Assembly (NCBI RefSeq): GCF_003544915.1
Contig: NZ_CP032097.1
Span: forward strand, 930,001 to 994,000
Source of the DNA: Arcobacter ellisii
Lineage (GTDB): Bacteria; Campylobacterota; Campylobacteria; Campylobacterales; Arcobacteraceae
Direction: 5' to 3'
DNA: 64,000 bases
Both the position numbers and the translations under genes were made by a program. Below the pieces are notes generated by a model, which ran no database searches, had not been told where the DNA came from, and saw only the letters and a list, made by a program, of their open reading frames with translations. How positions within the stretch are numbered: the first letter of the stretch is position 1; each line of letters opens with the position of its first letter. Shown piece by piece: positions 31,071-39,868 of the stretch.

Positions 31071-32303
31071 ATGAAACCTACAGACTATAACTTTAGAGTT
31101 AAAGATTCAATTTTGGGCTTACAATTTTTATTTGTAGCTTTTGGTGCACTTGTTTTAGTGCCAATTTTAACGGGACTTGACCCAAATGTTGCACTTTTTA
31201 CAGCTGGGATTGGAACTTTGGTTTTTCAATTTGTAAATAGAAATTGTGTTCCACCAATTTTTTTAGCTTCTTCATTTGCTTTTATTGCACCTATTTCTTA
31301 TGGTGTTGCTACTTGGGGAATTCCTGCAACCATGTCAGGACTTGTTGCTGCTGGATTTTTATATGTGTTTTTAAGTTTTTTAATTAGATTAAAAGGTGAT
31401 GAATTTTTACACAAACTTCTTCCTTCTGTTGTTGTTGGACCTGTAATTATCTCAATTGGTCTTATTTTATCTCCAGTTGCAGTTAATATGGCGATGGGGA
31501 AAACTGGTGATGGTGCAGTTCAATTAGTACCATTTGACCAAGCAATAGTTATTTCAATGATTGCATTAATTGTTACTATTTTAGTCTCTTTACTTGGAAA
31601 AGGAATTTTTAAATTAGTTCCTATTTTGATGGGAATTGTCTCAGGTTATATTATTTCTTTATATTTTGGATTGATTGATTTCTCAAAAGTTTCAACAGCT
31701 GCTTGGTTTTCTATGCCAAATTTTGTAGCACCAGAGTTTAATTGGCAAGCAATAATTTATATTTTACCAATTGCTATTGCTCCTGCAATTGAACATATTG
31801 GTGATATGTTAGCGATTTCAAGTGTAACAAAACATGATTATTTAAAAAAACCAGGTTTAAAAAATACACTTTTAGGTGATGGATTAGCAACTTCAGTTGC
31901 TTCACTTTTTGGTGGACCACCAAATACAACCTATTCAGAAGTAACAGGTGCAGTAACAGTTACAAAAGCTTACAATCCTGCAATTATGACTTGGGCAGCA
32001 ATTTGTGCAATTTTATTAGCATTTGTTGGAAAACTTGGAGCAATTCTTGCAACTATTCCAGTTCCAGTTATGGGAGGAATCATGTTGTTACTTTTTGGAA
32101 TAATTGCAACTTTAGGAATTAGTACATTATCAAAGGCTAATATTGATTTTTCTTGTCCTAGAAATATGGCAATTGTTTCTATGATTTTAGTGTTTTCAAT
32201 TGGTGGAATGACTTTTAATTTTGGTGGAGTTCCTTTTGCTGGAATTGGTCTTGGAGCAATGGTTGGAATTTTCTTAAATCTTGTTTTACCGAAAGCTTTA
32301 TAA
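31071..32303 (+). CDS. uraA: Uracil permease
   Basis: A 410-residue NCS2-family uracil:proton symporter with about 14 hydrophobic segments. The substrate-site motif APAIEHIGDMLAISSVTKHDY and the GGPPNTTYSEVTGAVTVTK loop match UraA closely. It lies opposite upp, so uptake and phosphoribosylation of uracil are encoded side by side. Confidence 0.95.
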   Translation: MKPTDYNFRVKDSILGLQFLFVAFGALVLVPILTGLDPNVALFTAGIGTLVFQFVNRNCVPPIFLASSFAFIAPISYGVATWGIPATMSGLVAAGFLYVFLSFLIRLKGDEFLHKLLPSVVVGPVIISIGLILSPVAVNMAMGKTGDGAVQLVPFDQAIVISMIALIVTILVSLLGKGIFKLVPILMGIVSGYIISLYFGLIDFSKVSTAAWFSMPNFVAPEFNWQAIIYILPIAIAPAIEHIGDMLAISSVTKHDYLKKPGLKNTLLGDGLATSVASLFGGPPNTTYSEVTGAVTVTKAYNPAIMTWAAICAILLAFVGKLGAILATIPVPVMGGIMLLLFGIIATLGISTLSKANIDFSCPRNMAIVSMILVFSIGGMTFNFGGVPFAGIGLGAMVGIFLNLVLPKAL

Positions 32304-32344
32304 AATAATGTTAGAATTTAATGAAATAATTGAAAAGGATAATA

Positions 32345-32845
32345 ATGGCAGCAAAAGAACATCAATTTGATATTTCAGCAAAATTAGATATGCAAGAGAT
32401 GAAAAATGCAGTGATTCAAGCTCAAAAAGAGATTGATAACAGATATGATTTTAAAGGAATAAGTAAAGAGATTGATTTGAATATTGGAGCAAAAACTTTA
32501 ATATTAGTCTCTTCAAGTGATAATAAAATCGATGCAATGATGGACATTTTAATTTCAAAAATGAATAAAAGAGGAATCTCTATTAACTCTTTAGAAGAGA
32601 TAAAAAAAGAGGACTCAAGTGGTGGAAATAGAAAATATACTTTTAAAATAGTTGATAGTATAGAAAAAGATGAAGCAAAAAAAATTCAAACAGAAATTAA
32701 AAATTTAAAATTAAAAGTAACAGCTGTAAATCAAGGTGATGAAATAAGAGTTACTGGGAAAAACATTGATGATTTACAAACAATTATGAAACACCTAAGA
32801 AGTTTAGAACTAAAAGCTCCTTTAGTTTTTGATAACTTCAAATAA
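32345..32845 (+). CDS. YajQ-family nucleotide-binding protein
   Basis: A 166-residue YajQ protein (two ferredoxin-like folds) beginning MAAKEHQFDISAKLDMQEMKNAV, with NRYDFKGI and the C-terminal GKNIDDLQTIMKHLRS. Some family members bind cyclic di-GMP and act with regulators; others bind tRNA or nucleotides. The ATG at 32345 has AAAGG six bases upstream, so I prefer it to an in-frame TTG 15 bases earlier. Cyclic di-GMP binding is an inference from the family, in keeping with a diguanylate cyclase elsewhere in the window. Confidence 0.9.
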   Translation: MAAKEHQFDISAKLDMQEMKNAVIQAQKEIDNRYDFKGISKEIDLNIGAKTLILVSSSDNKIDAMMDILISKMNKRGISINSLEEIKKEDSSGGNRKYTFKIVDSIEKDEAKKIQTEIKNLKLKVTAVNQGDEIRVTGKNIDDLQTIMKHLRSLELKAPLVFDNFK

Positions 32846-32913
32846 AAATCTCACTTATATATAATTTATGTGTAATTAATATATAATTCATTCTTTATTT
32901 TAAAGGATGAATT

Positions 32914-33702
32914 ATAGAACTATTAATAATAAAATCAATCGCAGTTGTATCACTTGTTTTAAGTTTAAGTTATATTGCTGAAAAAGTAAGTCCTAGAATT
33001 TCAGGGATTTTATCTGGACTTCCTGTTGGAAGTGCTATTACTCTTTTATTTTTTGCAATAGAAAATGGTGTTGATTATGTAACAAAAGTTGCTTTATATA
33101 ATATTCATGGACTTTTTGCAGCTTTGGCTTTTTCTATTGGTTATTATATAAGTACTTTTTATAAAGGAAAATTTGAGATATTTTTATCTTTATTAATCTC
33201 TTTTATTTCATATTTACTTATTGCATTTATTTTATCAAATATTCCACCGCACGTGGTTTTAACGCCAGTTATTGTAATAACTTTAATGTTAATTGCAACT
33301 ATATATTTTGCAAAAAAAGAGAACTTTGCTATTGATAAAAAAATTAAAACTTCAATAAGTGATATATTTTTTAGGTCACTTTTGACTATTTCGATATTTT
33401 TAATAATCTCAAGTTTACCAAAATATGTACCATCAAATATAGCTGGAATTTTTTCATCTTTCCCTACGATTCTTTTACCTTTGATGTTAATAATTCATTT
33501 TAGACATAGTAGGTTTCAAGCAAGAACTATTATAAAAAACACACCTTATGGGCTAAGTTCAGTTGTTATTTACTCTTTGGTTGTTTATTTTGCCTACGAA
33601 AAAATAGGAATAGTTTTTGGAACAATAATTGCCCTTATTTGTTCAGTTTTATATGTAATTATTCAAGGTAAAGTTTTAAGATTTTTTAAATTAATTAAAT
33701 AA
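32914..33702 (+). CDS. Conserved integral membrane protein with abnormal (ATA) start
   Basis: The reading frame is open from just after a TGA at 32908 and clearly codes from its first codons (ELLIIKSIAVVSLVLSLSY, then EKVSPRISGILSGLPVGSA). No in-frame ATG or GTG occurs, and the first TTG is at 33124, deep inside the hydrophobic protein. The codon ATA at 32914 is seven bases after an AAAGGA ribosome site, exactly where ATG would be expected. The 262-residue product has about eight membrane segments and an internal repeat (ISGILSGLP near residue 30, IAGIFSSFP near 170). Either ATA initiates, or the start codon is mutated. The family name is not known to me. Confidence 0.6.
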   Translation: MELLIIKSIAVVSLVLSLSYIAEKVSPRISGILSGLPVGSAITLLFFAIENGVDYVTKVALYNIHGLFAALAFSIGYYISTFYKGKFEIFLSLLISFISYLLIAFILSNIPPHVVLTPVIVITLMLIATIYFAKKENFAIDKKIKTSISDIFFRSLLTISIFLIISSLPKYVPSNIAGIFSSFPTILLPLMLIIHFRHSRFQARTIIKNTPYGLSSVVIYSLVVYFAYEKIGIVFGTIIALICSVLYVIIQGKVLRFFKLIK

Positions 33703-33764
33703 GCACATACACACTAAATAAACAAAACTTTAATATAATAAAAATTATATATGAGGATTTTTAT

Positions 33765-34424
33765 ATGAAAGTTTTGTTATTAGAAGATGATATTGCTTTA
33801 AGTGATTTATTAAACGAACATTTGTTAGATTTAGGTTATGAAGTTGTTTTATGTACAAATGGTCAAGAAGCCTTAGAAGCTTTAATTGATAATAAGTTTG
33901 ATATTGCTTTACTTGATATAAATACACCAAGTATAACAGGAATAGAAGTTTTAAAAAGAGTTAGAAAAGAGTATAAAAATAATATTCCAATAATAATTTT
34001 AACAGCTTATCAAGATACAAAACACCTAAAAGAGTCTTTTGAAAATGGCGTTGATGATTACATTAAAAAACCTTTTGATTTAGAAGAGTTAGACCAAAGA
34101 ATTTTAAAACTCTGTAGACATTTTTTAATAGAGCAGAATAGTAAAATTAAAATAGATGAAAATATATTTTTTGAACCTCAAACTTGTCAAATTTTTAAAG
34201 AAAATAAGGTAATAAGTCTTGCTCAAAAAGAAAGAGATATTTTAAAATATTTTTGTACACATAAAAGTAGAGTAATTTCAAATGAGGAGTTACTTCAAAA
34301 TATTTGGGTATATGATGAAATGCCAACTGATGCCACAATTAGAGTTTATATAAAAAATTTAAGAGAAATTATTGGTAAAGAAAAAATTACAACAATAAGA
34401 GCTATAGGATATAGATTTGAATAG
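33765..34424 (+). CDS. OmpR-type response regulator
   Basis: A 219-residue two-component regulator. The receiver has the acidic pair Asp8-Asp9 (LLEDDIALS), the phosphoacceptor Asp51 (ALLDINTPS), the switch Thr in IILTAYQD and the conserved Lys in KKPFD near 100. The C-terminal winged helix includes SLAQKERDILKYF and DATIRVYIKNLREIIG. TATAAT about 30 bases upstream can serve as -10 box. Its end overlaps the kinase start by eight bases. The stimulus and targets are unknown. Confidence 0.93.
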   Translation: MKVLLLEDDIALSDLLNEHLLDLGYEVVLCTNGQEALEALIDNKFDIALLDINTPSITGIEVLKRVRKEYKNNIPIIILTAYQDTKHLKESFENGVDDYIKKPFDLEELDQRILKLCRHFLIEQNSKIKIDENIFFEPQTCQIFKENKVISLAQKERDILKYFCTHKSRVISNEELLQNIWVYDEMPTDATIRVYIKNLREIIGKEKITTIRAIGYRFE

Positions 34425-35601
34425 AGATGAAAAAAAAGCATTAATTAGCTTTTTAACTATTTATATAGTTTCAGCAATTTTATTAATAGGTGTTATTTTG
34501 TACATTTATTACAAAAATGAAACAAAAATGCTTGAAGAGAGTTGTTCTATGGAATTACATAATGCTTCAATGCATATAAAAAATGAAATTATAAATAGAC
34601 ATATGAAAAATCAAAAATTTAATCCAAATAAACTTTCAAATATAAATATAAAATATGGACTTTTTGATAAAGATAAAAAAGTAATTTTTTCTTATTTAGA
34701 TGAAAAATTTGATGTTGATTTTTCAAAAAATAGTTATGTAAATGAGTTTTATAACTATTTTATTACAACTTTAGATGAAGAGAATATTCCTATAAAATAT
34801 ATTGTTTTAGAGACTTGTCAAGAGGTTCAAAATAAAAATAAATTACAGATTTTTATTTTAGTAATTTTATTTTTAAGTGCAATTTTTATTGGTTGTATAG
34901 GATATTTATTATCAAAAATTTTATTAAATCCTGTTAGACAAAGAGTTGAAGCTATGGATAAGTTTATAAAAGATTCAGCCCATGAATTAAATACACCAAT
35001 TTCAGTTTTGATGACTTCAGTTTCGATGCTTAAAAATGGAAAAAATCCTCAAAAAATGATGAAATATATTTTAAGCAGTTCTAAACAGATTTCACAAATT
35101 TATAATGATATTCATTTCTCAGCTTTTAATGAGTTAAATGAAGATGTATTTGAAGAGTTTAATCTAAAAGATTTAGTAAGTGAAAGTGTAGAGTTTTTTA
35201 ATGATATTTCTATTACAAAAAATATAACAATAAGTTCAAATTTACAAGATTGTTTTATAAAAATGGATAAAACAAAAACCCAAAAAATTGTAAATAATCT
35301 TCTTTCAAATGCTATAAAGTATAGTAAAAAAGATTCTATTATAGAAGTTGTTTTAGAAAAAAATATTTTAAAAGTAAAAGATTTTGGAATAGGAATAAGT
35401 CAGGAAGAACAAAAAGAGATTTTTAAAAGGTATAAAAGAGGAAATAATATTGAAGGTGGTTTTGGAATAGGTTTAGATATAGTAAAAAGAGTTTGTGATG
35501 AATATGATTTAATATTGGATTTAAAGTCACAAATTGATAAAGAAACCACTTTTAGTATAGATTTTTCTTCAATTGTTATTAAAGATTTTTTACAAAAGTA
35601 A
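34417..35601 (+). CDS. Sensor histidine kinase
   Basis: A 394-residue membrane kinase partnered with the preceding regulator. Start is TTG overlapping its partner. Membrane helices at about 9-31 and 144-166 enclose a small 110-residue periplasmic sensor. The phospho-accepting His189 is in DSAHELNTPISVL; the ATP-binding lobe has NNLLSNAIKYSK (N box), VKDFGIGIS (G1) and GFGIGLDIVKRV (G2). A HAMP linker is not evident: the helix leads within about 20 residues to the H box. Confidence 0.92.
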   Translation: MNRDEKKALISFLTIYIVSAILLIGVILYIYYKNETKMLEESCSMELHNASMHIKNEIINRHMKNQKFNPNKLSNINIKYGLFDKDKKVIFSYLDEKFDVDFSKNSYVNEFYNYFITTLDEENIPIKYIVLETCQEVQNKNKLQIFILVILFLSAIFIGCIGYLLSKILLNPVRQRVEAMDKFIKDSAHELNTPISVLMTSVSMLKNGKNPQKMMKYILSSSKQISQIYNDIHFSAFNELNEDVFEEFNLKDLVSESVEFFNDISITKNITISSNLQDCFIKMDKTKTQKIVNNLLSNAIKYSKKDSIIEVVLEKNILKVKDFGIGISQEEQKEIFKRYKRGNNIEGGFGIGLDIVKRVCDEYDLILDLKSQIDKETTFSIDFSSIVIKDFLQK

Positions 35602-35651
35602 AATGAATATTTTTTTTGTTAGAATACGAAAAAATTTATAAAAGATTATTT

Positions 35652-36233
35652 ATGATAAATATAATTGAAGATTTTAAGATTTCTGAATTAAAAGATACAA
35701 AGTTTATTCACCCTGTAAAAGTTACATTTTCTCAAAATGGAAAAGCAAAAACTTGGGAAGCGGTAAGAAGCCATGATAGTGTAGCAATACTTTTATACCA
35801 CAAAGAAAAAGAGGCTTTTTTATTAGTTAAACAATTTAGAGCACCAGTTTATCTAAATGATAAAACAAAAACTTTTACTTATGAGTTATGTGCTGGATTG
35901 ATTGATAAAAATAAATCTATTGAAGAGATTGTTATAGAAGAGATAGATGAAGAGTGTGGATATAAAGTTCATATTGATAATATTTTGAAAATCAGCTCTT
36001 TTTATACAAATGTAGGAATTAGTGGTGGAAGACAACATTTATATTTTGCTTCAATTGATGAATCAATGAAAATTCACAATGGTGGTGGAGTAAATGATGA
36101 ACAAATAGAGTTACATTTTTTACCTTTAAGTGAATGTGATAATTTTCTTTTTGATGAAGAAAAAGCTAAAACACCTGGATTGATGTTTAGTTTCTATTGG
36201 TTTTTAAAAAATAGACAAGAGTTAGGACTATAA
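35652..36233 (+). CDS. NUDIX hydrolase (nucleoside-diphosphate-sugar type)
   Basis: A 193-residue hydrolase. The segment YELCAGLIDKNKSIEEI...EEIDEECGY matches the NUDIX box of the NUDT14/ADP-sugar pyrophosphatase group, in which the first conserved Glu and the Arg are changed (Lys and Glu here) but the metal-binding EExCG is kept. Such enzymes cleave UDP- or ADP-sugars. I start at ATG 35652 (MINIIEDFKISEL); the TTG 36 bases upstream adds an unlikely tail. The cytochrome gene begins right at its stop. Confidence 0.85.
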   Translation: MINIIEDFKISELKDTKFIHPVKVTFSQNGKAKTWEAVRSHDSVAILLYHKEKEAFLLVKQFRAPVYLNDKTKTFTYELCAGLIDKNKSIEEIVIEEIDEECGYKVHIDNILKISSFYTNVGISGGRQHLYFASIDESMKIHNGGGVNDEQIELHFLPLSECDNFLFDEEKAKTPGLMFSFYWFLKNRQELGL

Positions 36234-36683
36234 ATGAGAAAATTAATTTTTTTTCTTACAATATTTTTTTTAATTTTAAATGCAGAAGAACAAATTACAC
36301 CTGCTCCAACTCCGGAACAATTAGATATTAATAACTCTTTTATTACAAAATATGAGTATGGAAAAATGCTTTATAATAACCCAAGAGGAATAGGGTGTAA
36401 TAAGTGTCATGGTGATGATGCAAGGGGTAAAAAAATTGTTGAGTTTAAACAAGAACATGATAAAAAAATCTATAATTGTAGTTTAGTTGCTCCTGATATT
36501 AAAGATATAGAGTATGAGATATTTTCTGTAAAAGTTAATTCAAAAAAGAATCCAAATTTCAAATTTGATAAAGAACAAGTTTGTGATAAATTGATTTATT
36601 ATGCAAACGTAATGCCTACATACTTTTTAGTTGAAGAAGAGATAGAAGCTATTTATTACTATATTAAAAATCTAAAAAAATAG
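36234..36683 (+). CDS. Single-haem c-type cytochrome
   Basis: A 149-residue exported cytochrome. The signal peptide (MRKLIFFLTIFFLILNAEE) is followed by one haem-attachment motif CNKCH near residue 55 within GIGCNKCHGDDARGKK. A downstream Met in NVMPTYFL near 125 is the probable sixth ligand, as in class I cytochromes. It would carry electrons in the periplasm. It starts directly after the NUDIX gene and ends in a perfect hairpin. Confidence 0.9.
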   Translation: MRKLIFFLTIFFLILNAEEQITPAPTPEQLDINNSFITKYEYGKMLYNNPRGIGCNKCHGDDARGKKIVEFKQEHDKKIYNCSLVAPDIKDIEYEIFSVKVNSKKNPNFKFDKEQVCDKLIYYANVMPTYFLVEEEIEAIYYYIKNLKK

Positions 36684-36706
36684 CTTTTTATCTAGAAAAA
36701 GCTATT
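36679..36706. terminator. Bidirectional terminator between cytochrome c and pldA
   Basis: AATAGCTTTTT and AAAAAGCTATT make a perfect 11-base-pair stem with a six-base loop at the converging ends of the two genes. The A/T outer part supplies U-rich RNA on both strands. Confidence 0.7.
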
Positions 36707-37698
36707 CCAAGACCAATCTTATTTATTTCTCTATCATAATCAATTAAACTGTTTCCATATCCTGAAAATAGTTGTAACATTCCATAGGTATTTTTTGTTG
36801 ATAAAAATTCTGGAAGAGGGAAAGTCCAGTTTAGTTCAACTGCTCCTTTATTTGATTCACTAAACTTTAGATTATTTCTTAAGAGTAATTCAAAGGTATG
36901 TTTTTTATAAGCATATAATAAAGTTAAATCTCCATATCCATAATAATCTTCAATATCAGGATTATCATCACTTCCTTTATCATCAGGGATTCTATACCAA
37001 ATTTTTGGAACTAAAAAAAGATTTGCAAATTGGTAATAACCTTCTAAATAAACTTTATTCCAAGACCTCGAATTTTCATCATTTCTTCCATTTGAAGAGT
37101 GCATTATTGATACTTTATAAGCTTTTAAAACAGAGTTTTCTTTGTATGGAAATTGTATAAAGATTTCTGGTTCATAATTTGTTTCTCTAAAGGGAGAAGA
37201 ATCCTCTGTAGTTTGCCAAAAAGATTTTTGTGTATATGCAGCACTAATAGATTCATTTAAACCTAAAAAATTATATGAAATAGGTTTTTCAACACTTATT
37301 TGAAATGTTGTTTCTACATTATTTCTATTTTCAATATCATTAAAATTATAATTTACAGGTAATAGATAATTTTTTTTATATGGATATAAACTAAAATCTT
37401 TTGTAATTAGTTGTTCTAAACTTTCATCAGTCTCTTTATCTTTTATTTTATCAATCTGTTTTTGATAAAACTCTTTTTTCATTGTTGTAAAAGTTTCGAC
37501 TCTATGTTCTTGATTTTTAGCTAAGTCTAGAATATATCTATCTTCTTTTGAAATATTTGTATCTGCAACTTTTTTATACAAAAGCATAGCCTCTTTATAA
37601 TTTCCAAGATTTTCTTGATTTTGTGCTTCTTGATATATGCTATTTATATCTTCAGCAAAGGAAAAAGTACAAATAATTAAGGAGAAGATTTTTTTCAT
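36688..37698 (-). CDS. pldA: Outer-membrane phospholipase A
   Basis: A 336-residue OMPLA-type enzyme that hydrolyses phospholipids in the outer membrane. The catalytic triad is visible as His200, Ser202 and Asn214 (MHSSNGRND...SRSWNK), with the same spacing as His142, Ser144, Asn156 in Escherichia. A signal peptide (to about residue 15) precedes an N-terminal extension (about 16-95) that is helical, with a TPR-like stretch (AQNQENLGNYKEAMLLYKKVAD), not part of the classical barrel. The C-terminus ends in Arg after a typical beta-strand. Confidence 0.92.
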   Translation of the reverse strand: MKKIFSLIICTFSFAEDINSIYQEAQNQENLGNYKEAMLLYKKVADTNISKEDRYILDLAKNQEHRVETFTTMKKEFYQKQIDKIKDKETDESLEQLITKDFSLYPYKKNYLLPVNYNFNDIENRNNVETTFQISVEKPISYNFLGLNESISAAYTQKSFWQTTEDSSPFRETNYEPEIFIQFPYKENSVLKAYKVSIMHSSNGRNDENSRSWNKVYLEGYYQFANLFLVPKIWYRIPDDKGSDDNPDIEDYYGYGDLTLLYAYKKHTFELLLRNNLKFSESNKGAVELNWTFPLPEFLSTKNTYGMLQLFSGYGNSLIDYDREINKIGLGIAFSR

Positions 37699-37783
37699 AA
37701 ATTACCATTTTATTTTTTTATTTTATTTTACATCAATAATTATTATATATAAATTTTTATACTTTATAAAAGAGTTTTAATGA

Positions 37784-37789
37784 TATAAT
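37784..37789 (+). promoter_or_regulatory. -10 box upstream of rpe
   Basis: TATAAT 31 bases before the rpe start, after A/T-rich DNA. No good -35 is seen, as is common in this group. Confidence 0.5.
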
Positions 37790-37819
37790 CGCCCAAAATT
37801 AGAAAAAAGGTTAGAAAAG

Positions 37820-38461
37820 ATGCTTGTTGCACCTTCTATATTATCAGCAGATTTTGGGAACTTAGCAAATGAAATAAAAGCTATTTGTGATGCTGGATGT
37901 GATTTAATTCATGTTGATGTAATGGATGGACATTTTGTTCCAAATATGACAATTGGACCAGTTGTTGTAAACCCTGTTGCAAAAGTTGCAACAAAACCAC
38001 TTGATATTCACCTAATGGTTGAAAATAATACATTTTTTGTAGAGTTGTTTGCTCCTTGTAAACCAGAATATATCTCTTTTCATATTGAAAGTGAAAAACA
38101 CCCACATAGACTTATTCAAAAAATTAGAGATTATGGAATTAAACCAGCTATTGTTTTAAATCCTCATACTCCACCAGAAGCTATTGAGTATTTATTAGAA
38201 GATTTAGATATGGTTTTATTGATGTCTGTAAATCCTGGTTTTGGTGGGCAAAAATTCATTCCAAGTGTGATTGAAAAAACTAAAAAATTAAAAGAGTTAA
38301 TTAATAAAAAAAATCCAAATTGTCTAATTGAGGTTGATGGTGGAGTAAATGACAAAAATATCCATGAACTAAAAGAAGCTGGTGTTGATGTTGTTGTTGC
38401 TGGTTCTTATGTATTTGGAAACTCTGATTATAGTAAAGCTATAAAAAGTCTTCAGGTGTAA
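37820..38461 (+). CDS. rpe: Ribulose-phosphate 3-epimerase
   Basis: A 213-residue TIM-barrel enzyme of the pentose phosphate pathway. It has SILSADFGNLANE, HVDVMDGHFVPNMTIGP (metal and catalytic Asp), DIHLMVENN, MSVNPGFGGQKFI and the phosphate-binding EVDGGVND, all standard for Rpe. It is followed one base later by trpF and heads a run of four overlapping or closely packed genes ending at a terminator at 40418. Confidence 0.97.
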   Translation: MLVAPSILSADFGNLANEIKAICDAGCDLIHVDVMDGHFVPNMTIGPVVVNPVAKVATKPLDIHLMVENNTFFVELFAPCKPEYISFHIESEKHPHRLIQKIRDYGIKPAIVLNPHTPPEAIEYLLEDLDMVLLMSVNPGFGGQKFIPSVIEKTKKLKELINKKNPNCLIEVDGGVNDKNIHELKEAGVDVVVAGSYVFGNSDYSKAIKSLQV

Positions 38462-38462
38462 A

Positions 38463-39059
38463 ATGAGAGTAAAAATTTGTGGAATAACAAATCTGCAAGA
38501 TGCACTTGAAGCTGTAAATGCAGGTGCAAATGCATTAGGTTTTGTATTTTATAAAAAATCGCCAAGATATATAGAACCTTTAAAAGCAAAAGAGATTGCT
38601 GAAAAACTTCCTCCTTTTGTTCAAACAGTTGGACTTTTTGTAAATGAAAATGAAGAGTTTATTAATCAAATTTGTTTTGATGCAAAAATGCAATTAGCTC
38701 AAATAATAGATGATTTTGATGTTTTAAATTATGAAAAGATTTCTTTTAAATATATAAAAGTAATCAGAGCAAAAGAGAAAAAAGATTTACTAAATTTGAA
38801 TAAAGAGTATTATTTAGTTGATGCATTTGTTGATAGTTTTGGTGGAGAAGGTAAAAGAATTGCCCTTGATTGGTTTGAAAGTATTGATTGTTCTAAATTT
38901 ATACTTGCTGGTGGCTTAACAACAAAAAATTTAAAAGAGATAAACGGTTTTGGTTTTTATGGAGTTGATGTTAGTTCTGGAGTTGAATCAGAAGTTAAAG
39001 GGATAAAAGATAGACAAAAAATGATTGATTTTGTAAAAGAGGCAAATGAAATCAAATAA
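38463..39059 (+). CDS. trpF: Phosphoribosylanthranilate isomerase
   Basis: A 198-residue TIM-barrel enzyme for the third step of tryptophan synthesis. The catalytic Cys is in VKICGITN at the start; GANALGFVFYKKSPRYI, FILAGGLTTKN and GVDVSSGVES complete the active site. The trp genes are scattered: trpC lies 7 kb downstream and no other trp gene is in the window. The last 14 bases overlap the exonuclease gene. Confidence 0.95.
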   Translation: MRVKICGITNLQDALEAVNAGANALGFVFYKKSPRYIEPLKAKEIAEKLPPFVQTVGLFVNENEEFINQICFDAKMQLAQIIDDFDVLNYEKISFKYIKVIRAKEKKDLLNLNKEYYLVDAFVDSFGGEGKRIALDWFESIDCSKFILAGGLTTKNLKEINGFGFYGVDVSSGVESEVKGIKDRQKMIDFVKEANEIK

Positions 39060-39864
39060 AAGGATTACTCCTAAAGCTCAAATAAAATTACAAAATATTT
39101 TACAAAGACTATTAAAAGAGCCAATTTTATATAGTGAATTTTTTGAGTTATTAGAAAAAGCAAATGATACAATTTATGAAGATCCTGAACTTGAATTTGA
39201 GTTACTTATTTCAAATGGTTTGCCTTTAGATTTTGAAAGTGAATATGTATGTTTAAAAACTCTAAAAACACCTATAAATGAACAAGTTTTTTGTATTGTA
39301 GATATTGAAACAAATGGTGGAAGTCCCAAAAAAGGTTATCAAATCATTGAGTTGGGTGCAGTAAAATACAAAAATGGAGAAATAATAGATAAGTTTGAGT
39401 CTTTAGTTTTTGCAAAAGAGATACCTCCTTATGTTCAAGAAGTTACAAAAATAAATCTCAAAATGCTTGAAAATGCTCCAAGATTAGAAAAAGTTTTACA
39501 AGATTTTAAAATTTTTTTAGGAGATGATGTTTTTGTTGCACATGATATAAAGTTTGATTATACTTTTATTTCTGACTCTTTTGAAAAATATAATTTAGGT
39601 AAATTATTAAATAGAAAATTATGTACAATTGATTTAGCTAAAAGAACAATTGAGGCTGAAAAATATGGTTTAAGTTCTTTAAAAGAGTTACTAAATATTG
39701 ATGTGAGTAATCATCATAGAGCATATTATGATGCTTTAACAACAGCAATAGTTTTTAAAAAATGTTTAGAAAATTTAGATTTTAATAAAATAAAAACAGT
39801 AGAAGATTTAATAAATTTTTCAAAAAGTGATAATGTGATTAATAATCAACAAAAAAAGGATTAG
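39046..39864 (+). CDS. DnaQ-like 3'-5' exonuclease (DEDDh)
   Basis: A 272-residue protein whose central and C-terminal part (about 80-250) is a DEDDh exonuclease: FCIVDIETNGGSPKKGYQIIELG (Asp, Glu), VFVAHDIKFDYTFI (Asp) and HHRAYYDALTT (His, Asp). It may be the proofreading epsilon subunit of DNA polymerase III or a related nuclease. The first 80 residues form a helical extension with no known motif. It overlaps trpF by 14 bases. Confidence 0.9.
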   Translation: MKSNKRITPKAQIKLQNILQRLLKEPILYSEFFELLEKANDTIYEDPELEFELLISNGLPLDFESEYVCLKTLKTPINEQVFCIVDIETNGGSPKKGYQIIELGAVKYKNGEIIDKFESLVFAKEIPPYVQEVTKINLKMLENAPRLEKVLQDFKIFLGDDVFVAHDIKFDYTFISDSFEKYNLGKLLNRKLCTIDLAKRTIEAEKYGLSSLKELLNIDVSNHHRAYYDALTTAIVFKKCLENLDFNKIKTVEDLINFSKSDNVINNQQKKD

Positions 39865-39868
39865 TATT

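Noticed and set aside
32907-32980. ATG at 32907 as the start of the membrane protein
   Set aside because: It is in a different frame and meets a stop after about 24 codons, so it cannot start the observed protein without a frameshift.
33745-33930. Minus-strand open frame over the response regulator
   Set aside because: It is a mirror of the receiver domain codons, has low-complexity Leu/Tyr/His content and no ribosome site.
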